DNA from: DATJPR01 sp963752915
GTDB taxonomy: Bacteria > Bacteroidota > Ignavibacteria > UBA10030 > UBA6906
Direction of reading: 5' to 3'
DNA length: 64,000 bases
NCBI GenBank assembly: GCA_963752915.1
Contig: CAVVZZ010000001.1
Span: forward strand, 78,934 to 142,933
Each line of letters begins with the position of its first letter. Position 1 is the stretch's first letter. Positions 50,535 to 59,594 of the stretch are shown piece after piece. The notes below the pieces were generated by a model. That model ran no database searches. It had not been told where the DNA came from and saw only the letters and a program-made list of their open reading frames with translations. The position numbers and the translations under genes are program-made.

Positions 50535-53099
50535 TCAGGCGTGTTTCGATCCATGGGCATGACTCGCATCGTCCGTCGCCTGTGGATGCCCCAACGGATG
50601 AGCCGCCCAGGCCCGCGCCTTCGGATCCATGAGAAATCCAATGATGATGCAGAGCGCGCAGAATATCCAGGCCCCGTTGGAAATCAGATAGCCGGCGCGA
50701 TACATCGGTGGATCAAACGTCATTGTCACGGTGTGTGAGCCGGCCGGGACAACGACCGACCGCAGGACGGAATTCGTACGGTAGATCTCCGTGTCCTTCC
50801 CGTCGATGGCGGCCTTCCATCCGGCGGGGTAGTAAATCTCGCTGACAACCAGGAGAGCCGCCCGCGCGGTTGTTGCTGTAATCACGATCCTCCTGGAGGA
50901 GTGCTCCGAGACAAAGGCGGAGGCGGCGCTGTCGGGTCGTTCGACCGACGGCGGAGTTGCCGGCGATTGAATGACTGCCAGATGGCGCGGATCAAACGTC
51001 GGGGCGTCCAGCGCCTTGAACACGTCATGATCATCCTTCGCGATCTCGACCGTATCGACGAACCATGTACGGGGAAGCGCGCCGGGATTCGTATAGGTGA
51101 GCATCCGTTTCGCTTCGTCAACATGAGCGAGAACAAATCTTCCCTCCGGAAGCCGACCCGGAACGACGAAATACCGGGCATTCAGCATGTCGATCACACC
51201 CATGTTGTACGGGAAGGACGGGTCCGCGCTTTTGAGCAAACACGAATCAAGCATCGTCTGATAGATTCTCAGCTTGGCCGGACTGTATCCTCCCACCGAT
51301 TCCAGCCCGTGGTAGGCATACGTGTTGTCATTCCATTCATCGCCGTACACCGGGATCGGCATCACCCTGAATTGGCCCGGCTGGGATTTGAGAAAGGTAA
51401 TCGTATCGTCCGGCAGAAAATTCTCGTCGATGGAAGTGCGGGGCTGCGGATTGATCATGTGCTCATCGATAATCGCAAGATCGGCAACGACCACGATCAC
51501 CATTAAGGCGGCAAAGACGGACTGCGAAATTGATTTCCGGAGGTACGCGGCCATTGCCCCGCTCCCGGCTGCGACCAGGATGAAGAATTTCACATAGTCT
51601 TTCCAGAATACCTCGAAGCGAAGGTTCTTGAGGTATTCGAGCGCCTGAGGGGCCTGCTTTCCGTATTTTGGCTGGAGTTGCGCAAGATCTGTATCTCGTA
51701 CAAAGAGAAAACTCTTGAAGAAATCCGTCAGAGGGGCCTTCAGCAGCAATGAAACAAGGAAGAGTCCTCCCGCAACGAGACTGACGGCTGTGAGCGCACG
51801 AACAAGCGTGCCGTTTGTTTTCGCCAACCGTTGCTCTTCCACCGCCGCGTACCCGATGGCTCCCAGCACGCCGAGCGTGAAGGGAAGGAGATGCAGGATC
51901 ATCGACGGGACGCGAAACTTGTTGAAGAACGGAAGCACTTTGAACATGAAGTCATAGACAAGCGGAAAGTTCCGGCCGCATGAAACGATGATGACAAACA
52001 CGGTAAGAACCGTCATGAAGATCGCGAGGCGGTTTCTTTTATACACGAGGGCGATCACGGCGAGAAGGATCGGCAGGACGCCCGCATAGACATAAGAGTA
52101 TGTCCACGGTTCAACATGCCCCCAGTAGGTGATCCCGGGCGTCCCGGTGATGCCGTAGAAACCCGGAATGAGAAGGACGATTGCTTCCGACAGGCTCCAG
52201 GACCAGTTCGTTGCGTAGTCATACGTTAGCCCGCCGGACGATCCTGCGGTTCCGCCGCCGCGCATCGAGTACTGGGAGAACTCATAGACCGAGAGGTAGA
52301 TGTAAGAGGAAATGCAAAGTCCGACCAGGAGGGCCCCGCCAAGGAGAAGAATCTTGACCGGGATAACCTTCTTCTGTTCCCTGAAATCGTTGAGAATGTG
52401 GTATACCAGGTAGCAGCCGAGAACAATGAACGCATAGTAGACGATTTGCATGTGGTTGGTCAGCAACAGGGTTCCGATGGCCGCCGAAAGCAGACCAAAT
52501 GTCAACAGCGTGCGTCGTTCGAAGAGCCAGTGGGTCAACATCATGACGAGCGGGATATAGCATATCGCCATGAGTTTCGAGCCGTGACCGTCGGCGGCGA
52601 GTCCGACGGCATACGGGCTCAGCATGAAGGTGATCGCCGCGATCAACCCCGCTATTTTGCCGAGGCGCCAGGTCCGTGTCAGCAGATACATGAACACGCC
52701 ACCCAGAAAATAGTAGACGATATACCACGTCCACGCGCCGTTGAGAAACAACAGATTGAGCACGGTCTGAACGACGGTCTGGAGATAACTGACGTTGTGC
52801 GGGACAAAGGCCACATTCCCGAACGTCGGCATCCCGCTGAAGAAGTACGGCATCCACAGGATATCGACGCCCTCCGCTTTTTCCAGCGTCTCACCGGCAT
52901 GGGTATAGCTGAGGGCCGAGGCGGTGTCGCCGCCGGAAGCAAAGGCAGCATTGTCAAAGATGATCCCCCTGAACACGACAAGACAAAGAATGTAGAGTAC
53001 CGCAATACAAAGGAGATCCTGCGTCAGCGGCGAGATCGCCGAAAATCTATCCGCAGCAGGAGTCGCCGGAGCGTGCACATTCTTCTTCTGTTTGGACAT
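50535..53099 (-). CDS. YfhO-family integral membrane protein
   Basis: 854 residues with about 11 to 13 transmembrane helices. The pattern begins VLYILCLVVFRGIIF, then FFSGMPTFGNVAFVPH and LMAICYIPLVMMLTHWLF, and ends with an extracytoplasmic C-terminal domain (RIVITATTARAALLVVSEIYYPAGWKAAIDGKDTEIYRTNSVLRSVVVPAG) typical of YfhO/COG5617. In Gram-positive bacteria YfhO glycosylates lipoteichoic acid; the GT-C fold suggests an undecaprenyl-sugar-using glycosyltransferase. It sits at the distal end of the polysaccharide cluster, 17 bases after the next gene. Confidence 0.9.
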   Translation of the reverse strand: MSKQKKNVHAPATPAADRFSAISPLTQDLLCIAVLYILCLVVFRGIIFDNAAFASGGDTASALSYTHAGETLEKAEGVDILWMPYFFSGMPTFGNVAFVPHNVSYLQTVVQTVLNLLFLNGAWTWYIVYYFLGGVFMYLLTRTWRLGKIAGLIAAITFMLSPYAVGLAADGHGSKLMAICYIPLVMMLTHWLFERRTLLTFGLLSAAIGTLLLTNHMQIVYYAFIVLGCYLVYHILNDFREQKKVIPVKILLLGGALLVGLCISSYIYLSVYEFSQYSMRGGGTAGSSGGLTYDYATNWSWSLSEAIVLLIPGFYGITGTPGITYWGHVEPWTYSYVYAGVLPILLAVIALVYKRNRLAIFMTVLTVFVIIVSCGRNFPLVYDFMFKVLPFFNKFRVPSMILHLLPFTLGVLGAIGYAAVEEQRLAKTNGTLVRALTAVSLVAGGLFLVSLLLKAPLTDFFKSFLFVRDTDLAQLQPKYGKQAPQALEYLKNLRFEVFWKDYVKFFILVAAGSGAMAAYLRKSISQSVFAALMVIVVVADLAIIDEHMINPQPRTSIDENFLPDDTITFLKSQPGQFRVMPIPVYGDEWNDNTYAYHGLESVGGYSPAKLRIYQTMLDSCLLKSADPSFPYNMGVIDMLNARYFVVPGRLPEGRFVLAHVDEAKRMLTYTNPGALPRTWFVDTVEIAKDDHDVFKALDAPTFDPRHLAVIQSPATPPSVERPDSAASAFVSEHSSRRIVITATTARAALLVVSEIYYPAGWKAAIDGKDTEIYRTNSVLRSVVVPAGSHTVTMTFDPPMYRAGYLISNGAWIFCALCIIIGFLMDPKARAWAAHPLGHPQATDDASHAHGSKHA

Positions 53100-53116
53100 A
53101 GTGTGGTCTCGAAAGG

Positions 53117-54253
53117 TTAGAGGCCCAGACAGCGGGCGATTTCAACACACCGGTGATTCCAATCATTCTTCATCGCAAAAGTTCGGAGCGACGAGACATA
53201 GATCTCATCGCTCCTCGCCGCTACCGCACGGAGAAGACACTCTTGAAACTCTTCGCTGGACCGCGCCACGAAAACAACATTTCCGAAATTCCGCGTGTCA
53301 TCCGAAAAGTCAGTCGCCACGATCGGCAGACCCGCGGCCGCATACTCGTAGAGTTTGACGGGATTGACACCCTCCGTGAGAGTGTTTCTCCGGAAGGGAA
53401 TCAGCCCGACATGGAACGCGCGGAGATAGCCGGGAATCTCACTATAGGGCTTTGCGCCAATATACCGGAAGTTTTCATATGCGCACAGGCGCGCAAGAGG
53501 CTCGCGCACCTCTACATGCTTCTGACCGACAAACACAAAATGAAACCGGGGAAAATTCTTCACGGCGGCTTCGACAAGTTCAAAATCGATCCACGGGTAG
53601 ACTGACCCGACATAGCCGATCACAGGGCGGCCATCGGCAGGCAGATCAACCGGCACCGGCTCATTTCCCTTTTCCGTGAATCGCTCGCTCTCCACCCCGT
53701 TCGGCACAAGCACGACCTCACGCGGAACCGACTGCTTGATTCTCGATGCAAGCGTCTGTGATGTGGCGATGACGCAGTCTGCGCGCCGGAGCATTTTGTC
53801 CCACAGGTCTCGTACAAAGGGGGGATACCGTGTGAACCCAAATGCGTCATCAATGTAGTCAAAAACAATATGACTTTGAGGAAAACGTTCCGCAATATCA
53901 GAGATCTGGAAATTCTGAACAAGGAATCGGACCTCCCCTCCTCCCAGGCGGACCACTGCGCGATGAACGAGAACCCCCCGGATCCATCCGACAAACGTTC
54001 TCAAGACCCTCAGACGCGCAACGGCGGAGGCAAGATTCCTGATCCGAATGTCCCGGGCGTTCAACGGTATCATCGGGACCGTTATGCGATATAATCCGGC
54101 TGATATTCGGTGCGGGACGAGGAACATTTTCCGACCGAGCGTGGCCGGCTCCACCCAGAGCACTGTCAGATGTTCTGACATCCGAACCGCGATGTGTTGG
54201 GGACGTTGATAGAGTGCATCCCACGATATGTCGGAGAGCATTACCAGGAGCAC
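53117..54253 (-). CDS. Family 1-type glycosyltransferase
   Basis: About 378 residues, GT-B. DISWDALYQRPQHIAVRMSEH is the motif of the 'RPQ' class (TuaH-like). HIVFDYIDDAFGF, CVIATSQTLASRIKQ, VLVPNGVESERF, GRPVIGYVGSVYPWIDFELV, and NPVKLYEYAAAGLPIVATD with the E-x7-E nucleotide sugar region are seen. The GTG at 54253 with GGAAGG upstream avoids overlap with the preceding gene; the ATG at 54292 would overlap by 35 bases. Part of the polysaccharide operon. Confidence 0.88.
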   Translation of the reverse strand: MLLVMLSDISWDALYQRPQHIAVRMSEHLTVLWVEPATLGRKMFLVPHRISAGLYRITVPMIPLNARDIRIRNLASAVARLRVLRTFVGWIRGVLVHRAVVRLGGGEVRFLVQNFQISDIAERFPQSHIVFDYIDDAFGFTRYPPFVRDLWDKMLRRADCVIATSQTLASRIKQSVPREVVLVPNGVESERFTEKGNEPVPVDLPADGRPVIGYVGSVYPWIDFELVEAAVKNFPRFHFVFVGQKHVEVREPLARLCAYENFRYIGAKPYSEIPGYLRAFHVGLIPFRRNTLTEGVNPVKLYEYAAAGLPIVATDFSDDTRNFGNVVFVARSSEEFQECLLRAVAARSDEIYVSSLRTFAMKNDWNHRCVEIARCLGL

Positions 54254-54257
54254 AGGA

Positions 54258-55271
54258 TCAAGCCTTCCGGGTGACCGTGTCTGGAATATCACCGTCCCCG
54301 GTCGAAACCCGCGGGAAAAGACTGTACTTCATGGCGTACCGCGCCTTCAGAAAGCTGGCCCGCCGGGAGTCCCTGGCATCGGCCCCGGCAACAAGGAAAG
54401 AGAAGTACCGGAAAACCGATTTCATCGCAAAGTGCCATGCATAGAACAGCCTGGTGACCATGGAATATATTTTTCCGTGGTACTTCGTCAGAAATTTGTC
54501 AAAGCTGAGGAACTGCATCTGGAGCTGTCGCTTGCCAAGTTTCCCGTAGGACGCTCCTCCCAAGTGGACGATCTGTGCCTCAGGGACAAAATGAACCTTC
54601 AACCGTTCGTAGGTCTTGATGCGATAACACAAATCGGTTTCCTCGCAATACGCTTCGTAGAGTTCGTCAAAGAGACCGATGCGATCGACGATTTCCTTCC
54701 GGAGAAAGAGATCTGCGCCGCTCACATAACTCACCTCCCGCGGTGAAGTCGGATTACCCCGTGGGATCACCCCGCGATTGAGAAAGCCCGCACCCGGAAA
54801 GAGGTCGTTCAAGAACAAGGCATCGACCAGGGCCTGGCCTAAGGATGGGAAATCACCGTACGAGATCTGTGACGTCATGTCGGGATTTTTCAGCCAGGCG
54901 CCGCAGACACCCGCATCAGGATGACTGTCCATGTGATCTGCGAGGATCTTCAAAGCATTATTCGCCAGAAGGGTGTCGGAATTCAGGAGAAGCAGGTACC
55001 GGCCGCCGGCCATCCGAATCCCCCGATTGTTCGACCGGACGAAACCGAGGTTCGCCTGATTGACGAGGATCTTCACGTCGGGGAACCTGGCGCGAACCAT
55101 TCCGACGCTTTGATCGACGGAGGCATCGTCAACAACGATAATTTCAAACGATACATCCGCGGTCTTCTCATACACGGAACGGAGGCAATCCGCCAGTACG
55201 TCACTGCCGTTCCAATTGGCGATGAGCACCGAGACATCTGGCGGCGTGTGGATCGTCGGGGGATCAATCAT
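54258..55271 (-). CDS. Family 2 glycosyltransferase (rhamnosyltransferase-like)
   Basis: 337 residues. DVSVLIANWNGSDVLADCLRSVYEKT, FEIIVVDDASVDQSVGMV, NLGFVRSNNRGIRMAGGRYLLLLNSDTLL (DxD replaced by NSDT, usual for this group), GADLFLRKEIVDRIGLFDELYEAYCEETDLCYRI. This layout matches WsaE/WbbL-like rhamnosyl or related transferases. I start at 55271, though a start at 55319 is possible; neither has a clear ribosome binding site. Confidence 0.9.
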   Translation of the reverse strand: MIDPPTIHTPPDVSVLIANWNGSDVLADCLRSVYEKTADVSFEIIVVDDASVDQSVGMVRARFPDVKILVNQANLGFVRSNNRGIRMAGGRYLLLLNSDTLLANNALKILADHMDSHPDAGVCGAWLKNPDMTSQISYGDFPSLGQALVDALFLNDLFPGAGFLNRGVIPRGNPTSPREVSYVSGADLFLRKEIVDRIGLFDELYEAYCEETDLCYRIKTYERLKVHFVPEAQIVHLGGASYGKLGKRQLQMQFLSFDKFLTKYHGKIYSMVTRLFYAWHFAMKSVFRYFSFLVAGADARDSRRASFLKARYAMKYSLFPRVSTGDGDIPDTVTRKA

Positions 55272-55362
55272 AGATGAAGGGAAAGATACGTGGAATCCCG
55301 GAAAAAAGAATGCATCCATGAACGGTTGGATTCGGTCCAGCTGCGAGCGGCCCCTCCCGACA

Positions 55363-56175
55363 TCACACCTTTTCGAGGATCAGGATATCTTGATAGCTCA
55401 GCCCGCTCCGATCGCCGTTCCAACTTCCGTAATACGGCGGTTTCGTGAGGCGAAGCCCGGCGTCCTTTACCATTCTGAAGACCTCCTCTTCTGCATATCC
55501 CACCGCCGCTTCCGGAACCCCGGGAATGTCGATGAACGCCCCCCGCGCGACATGCCGGAACGTGTGAGTGCTCTTGCCGCTTTGAATATGTTCCTGTCGG
55601 TCCGGGTTGAGAAGGAAGAATGTGGCAAGACACTTGCCGTTGTCGTTCAAAAGATCGGATATCTGGCGAAGGTAGTTTGATGTCTCGGGGGGGAACATGT
55701 GCGTGAAGACGGACTTCAGAAATATGACATCATAGTGACGATCCCGTGGAAATTGGTATACGTCAGGAGCGCTGCGGCCTGTCGGGTTGTACATGCCGTT
55801 CAGAACATCCAGATGTCGAAATCGAAATCGCGGATCGCGCCGCGCGATGACGCGGTTGCACCAGGCGATCGCATTTTCCATCAGATCCCATCCCTCGTAA
55901 CTGCCGGACGCATCGAGAAAGTCCATAAGGGGAAGGGCCACCTGTCCGCACCCGCAGCCGATATCCAGGATGTTGCTGGAAGGGGTCATTCCCGCGAGCA
56001 GTCGAAGATGGAGCACATATTCCGCTGCTGCCGATTCCCATACTGCGGGAGCCCCGACCGCCCAGCGCAGGTGGAGAGGCGGCTGGTTTTGCTTGCCGAC
56101 GATTCGTCTCGCCAGCGCGTCAATCGGGTCGCTGAGGTACATCAGAAAGAGTTGTCTACCGAGTTTCATTCCCAT
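55363..56175 (-). CDS. Class I SAM-dependent methyltransferase
   Basis: 270 residues. After a membrane-proximal N-terminus, SSNILDIGCGCGQVALPL is the SAM loop, followed by YEGWDLMENAIAWCN, RFRHLDVLNGMYN and the HYDVIFLKSVFTHMFP segment. It ends GLSYQDILILEKV. Likely methylates a sugar or an assembly intermediate of the glycan. The upstream 94 codons overlap the flippase gene region and are discarded. Confidence 0.88.
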   Translation of the reverse strand: MGMKLGRQLFLMYLSDPIDALARRIVGKQNQPPLHLRWAVGAPAVWESAAAEYVLHLRLLAGMTPSSNILDIGCGCGQVALPLMDFLDASGSYEGWDLMENAIAWCNRVIARRDPRFRFRHLDVLNGMYNPTGRSAPDVYQFPRDRHYDVIFLKSVFTHMFPPETSNYLRQISDLLNDNGKCLATFFLLNPDRQEHIQSGKSTHTFRHVARGAFIDIPGVPEAAVGYAEEEVFRMVKDAGLRLTKPPYYGSWNGDRSGLSYQDILILEKV

Positions 56176-56213
56176 AGATCTTTGGACGGATTGATGAATG
56201 TTAACCGCGGAGT

Positions 56214-57641
56214 TTACTTGTTCCAAATCCCGTGCGCGGTGCCCCGGAGGATCTTGCGGACCTGCAATGGCCAGACAAAGCACCACGGGAGAAGACTCAA
56301 GGCCATTCCGAGGCTGACGCCTGCCGTTCCCAGACCGCAGGCCTTGGCGAAGACGACTTCCAACGGTATGACCATTAATGCTGTAATGATGGCCCCCCAC
56401 AACTGGAGGCGGATCTTGCCGACCCCGTTGATGAAATTGACGTACATCGTACACCACATGAGGACAAGGACATAGACCCCCGTAAACGCGGACAGCAGGA
56501 AGGGGATGTGTACATCAGCCTTCCCCCGGATGAGGATCGGGTAGAACAAGTCTGCAAATGCCGTCATGATGATCACCGCCACAACAAGCCCAACCCAGAG
56601 AATCTTGAGTCGCTGAAACGATCGGGAGATCCATTTGAGATCTCCCGTTACGTATGCGTCGGTATAGGCAGACCAGAACGGCGTCAGGACAATCGTGAAA
56701 CCCGTCGCGGCGACGCCATAGTACTTGAATGCAATATTGAATGGAGTAACGTCCCCGGGTCCGAAAATCTGTGCAATCAAGAGACTTGCCGTCGAAAAAA
56801 CGACGATGCCGGATAACTGCAGAATGAAAAACCGTACCCCGAGGTCGACAAGGTCTCTCATATGTCCTCGTTGAACCTGTCGGACATTCGGGGAGATGCG
56901 ACGGTATCGATTGCTGAAAAACCAGATGTTCGCAATCAACGGGACAATCACCATCGGCGCGGTTATCGCGACCCCGAGCCAGAACAGAGACCCGTCGACG
57001 GTCTTTGTCAATATCCAGACCGCGACGAGAGAAACCATTCCGACAAGCGCATCAATTGCCCCTGCCGCCGCCGGCCGTTGATGCGCGACCAGGACCGTGT
57101 TAATCAGTCCGAACAAAAGCTTCAAGCAGAATCCCGTGAGAACCACAAGCGCTAGGATATGCAGTTCCGCTTCCATGGTCGGCGGAGTGTTCAGAATCGC
57201 CGACCAGGACAGTAGGGGATTGATCATGGAGAACACAACGATGACAGCGACCGCGATAATCGCAATGAAGGTGTACGTGGTGCTGACATAGATCCTGGCG
57301 ATCTGTTCGTCCTCTTTTGCAATGGATTCCGCGAGTTTGTTGCGAAGGCCGTTGCCAAGGCCGATATCGAGAAACCCCGCCCACCCGATGACGGAGGTCA
57401 GCGTTACCCAGATGCCGAATCGCTCTTTGTCCAGGTAGGCGAGTGTCAGCGGCACGAGCATCAGGCTCACAAGAGAATTGACGCCTCGAAGAACAAAAAG
57501 ACCGGCGATGTTCTTCTTTGCCTTGACACTCCGGTTATGACCCCGATAAAACAGCCAGCGACCGAACTCGAGCGGATGTCGAAGGGGGGAGGAAGGACGC
57601 TGAGCCTGTTTTGATGCATTGTCAGATGCTGTGTCAGTCAT
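56214..57641 (-). CDS. Oligosaccharide flippase, MATE/Wzx-like (copy 1)
   Basis: 475 residues with about 12 to 14 helices: GLFVLRGVNSLVSLMLVPLTLAYLD, FGIWVTLTSVIGWAGFLDIGLGNGLRNKL, and many further hydrophobic segments. GLGNGLRNKLAE is the PST/Wzx-like signature. Should move undecaprenyl-linked oligosaccharide to the outer face of the inner membrane. Its start overlaps the gene at 57634 by eight bases. A second flippase is at 62571. Confidence 0.9.
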   Translation of the reverse strand: MTDTASDNASKQAQRPSSPLRHPLEFGRWLFYRGHNRSVKAKKNIAGLFVLRGVNSLVSLMLVPLTLAYLDKERFGIWVTLTSVIGWAGFLDIGLGNGLRNKLAESIAKEDEQIARIYVSTTYTFIAIIAVAVIVVFSMINPLLSWSAILNTPPTMEAELHILALVVLTGFCLKLLFGLINTVLVAHQRPAAAGAIDALVGMVSLVAVWILTKTVDGSLFWLGVAITAPMVIVPLIANIWFFSNRYRRISPNVRQVQRGHMRDLVDLGVRFFILQLSGIVVFSTASLLIAQIFGPGDVTPFNIAFKYYGVAATGFTIVLTPFWSAYTDAYVTGDLKWISRSFQRLKILWVGLVVAVIIMTAFADLFYPILIRGKADVHIPFLLSAFTGVYVLVLMWCTMYVNFINGVGKIRLQLWGAIITALMVIPLEVVFAKACGLGTAGVSLGMALSLLPWCFVWPLQVRKILRGTAHGIWNK

Positions 57642-58740
57642 GGAGTGGCGTCCCGTCGAGTCGTGGGCGCACGATACGATCCCTGAGAAAGCGAAGGAAC
57701 GGACGAATGCCATAGCGGTGGTACACGTGGCGCAGGGAACTGATGATCGTCAAAGGTCGTTTGGCGATCAGTTGGGCGCGGATAAACGTAAAGAAGTAGA
57801 AGTCCAGTCGGACGGGGATATGTTCGTGAAATTTCTCCTTCGCGGCGGGGAACCCCTGTGTCAACGCGAGGGTGATGCACGCAGCGAGATGCCCGGGAGT
57901 ACAGTCCGTCATCTCGAGGATGGAATCCGTCGGCAACCCGAAATGCTCCGCATCGTGAAGCACGGAGGCGAAGACCGATGTTTCGCGTTTCAGTAGTTGG
58001 ATCATCGGAAGGGGAGCCGCCCAGTCGGACGTCGAAATCCAGGTGACGCCACTTGAACATCCCACAAGCAACGTGCTGTACTTTGTTACCTCGGCATTCT
58101 CACGAAAGCGCACCTCGCTTCCGTCAATAATACGCGGATCCGGCGGTGCGATGGGGATGTTCGATGAAAGCACAAACGCGGCGGTCGGAACACGCTGCAA
58201 GACGAGCGCTGCCGCTTCCAGCGCGAATTCCGGGGTAACGAAGGATTGGTTGCTCGTCGACGCACATTCGAACAGGACACGATGCTGTGCAGAGGCGAAT
58301 CCGGTCCGGGTCACGAATTCCTTCACGCGTTCGACTTCGTCGGGGAAAAGGCGCAGGACAGGAGTTACCGGCACGCGGATCGGCCGTGGGTAACCGCGGA
58401 AGATGGAGGCGCGGACGGTGCCGTCGAAATTTCTGTAATTGTCCGGATTAATCTGGGTGAGAAACACTTCGTCGAACTCTCCCCGCTTCTTTCGATCGTG
58501 CGCTTCGCGCGCAAATCCCGGCCAGCGCGGCTCGATCTCAGCGCGTGTAGCAACAGGAATCTCCCAGATTTCATCGACATACGGATTGCCATCCAGAACA
58601 TGGCGATAAAGCGAAGAGGCGGCCCAGACCAGGTGGCAACCCGGATAATCCTGTTTGATCTGCCGGGCGATCGCGGTAGCATATAACATGTCGCCGTTGC
58701 ACGAGAGCTGCCCGAGAAGGATCCGCCGGGGAGTGTTCAT
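57634..58740 (-). CDS. Heptosyltransferase-like (GT9) glycosyltransferase
   Basis: 368 residues. MNTPRRILLGQLSCNGDMLYATAIARQIKQDYPGCHLVWAASSLYRHVLDGNPYVDEI is the N-terminal half of a GT9/RfaF-like fold (LGQxxCNGDML replaces the usual GDxxL sugar-phosphate loop). FRENAEVTKYSTLLVGCSSGVTWI and the DWAAPLPMIQL region follow in the C-terminal half. It starts four bases inside the preceding gene, forming a tight coupled block. Donor unknown. Confidence 0.75.
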   Translation of the reverse strand: MNTPRRILLGQLSCNGDMLYATAIARQIKQDYPGCHLVWAASSLYRHVLDGNPYVDEIWEIPVATRAEIEPRWPGFAREAHDRKKRGEFDEVFLTQINPDNYRNFDGTVRASIFRGYPRPIRVPVTPVLRLFPDEVERVKEFVTRTGFASAQHRVLFECASTSNQSFVTPEFALEAAALVLQRVPTAAFVLSSNIPIAPPDPRIIDGSEVRFRENAEVTKYSTLLVGCSSGVTWISTSDWAAPLPMIQLLKRETSVFASVLHDAEHFGLPTDSILEMTDCTPGHLAACITLALTQGFPAAKEKFHEHIPVRLDFYFFTFIRAQLIAKRPLTIISSLRHVYHRYGIRPFLRFLRDRIVRPRLDGTPLHD

Positions 58741-59594
58741 CGTCCGCTCATCATGGCGGCGAGAGCCCGAAACGACACTGCCGGCTTCCAGCCGAGCGAC
58801 ATGATGCGTCCGGGATTTGAGGAGAGGTTCCGATACTCCGCACGGAATCCCTCGGATGACCGGACATGGCGCTTCCAATCCAATCCTCGCAGCGCGAAGC
58901 ACTCCTGCACCCATTCTTCAATGCTGTGCGACTCGCCTGAACCGATAATCGCCTCGTGAATAGCGTCCTGACCGACAAGGATTAGCATCGCTTCTGCCAC
59001 ATCACCCGCAAATGTCCACTCTTTCAGCGTCGAAAGATCGCCGATCGTCAATACTTCGGACGACCCGCGCGCTATTCTCGCGGCGGCGTCTACCACGTCC
59101 CGACTCACGTGTCCCGGCAGTCGGCTCGGGCTTTCATGATTGAACAGGTATCCCACATACGTGCGGATACCCAGCGACCGGTAATACCGGGCGGCGTAGA
59201 CGGACTGGATTCGGGCAACGGCGTACGGACTGGTCGCGGCAAACGGTGTCTCTTCGGAAATGGGTGTTCCGGAGTTCTGAAACTGGAGGCCGGAGCCGAC
59301 AATAAAGACTTTCGCCGGGAGTTCTGCGCGATACACTGTTTCCAGAATGTTCAGTGTCCCCGTTGCGATCGCCGCGTGGTTGTCGAAGAGGGCCTCATGC
59401 CGTGTCGTCGAGATTGCGGCAAGATGGAAGATCACGCCGGGCTTGTGCGCCCGGACGAGCGATTCCACCGCATGATAGTCTGAGACATCCCCCTCGGCAC
59501 GCGCTATGCAGATCGGCTCGATCCCCCGCGCCTTGCAGGATTCGGCGACATACGGTCCGTCCTGTCCATCAGCCCCAAAGAGTAATGCGTTCAT
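58737..59594 (-). CDS. NAD-dependent epimerase/reductase, Rmd-like, YxxxR variant
   Basis: 285 residues of the extended SDR family. FGADGQDGPYVAE is the Rossmann loop, VIFHLAAISTTRHEALFDNH and VFIVGSGLQFQNSG follow, and TSPYAVARIQSVYAARYYR is the catalytic helix, with Tyr but Arg where the YxxxK lysine should be. GDVAEAMLILVGQ and PGHVSRDVVDAAARIARGSSEVLTIGDLS match GDP-4-keto-6-deoxymannose reductase. With gmd in the same cluster it could produce GDP-D-rhamnose. The missing Lys casts doubt on normal catalysis. Confidence 0.78.
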   Translation of the reverse strand: MNALLFGADGQDGPYVAESCKARGIEPICIARAEGDVSDYHAVESLVRAHKPGVIFHLAAISTTRHEALFDNHAAIATGTLNILETVYRAELPAKVFIVGSGLQFQNSGTPISEETPFAATSPYAVARIQSVYAARYYRSLGIRTYVGYLFNHESPSRLPGHVSRDVVDAAARIARGSSEVLTIGDLSTLKEWTFAGDVAEAMLILVGQDAIHEAIIGSGESHSIEEWVQECFALRGLDWKRHVRSSEGFRAEYRNLSSNPGRIMSLGWKPAVSFRALAAMMSGR

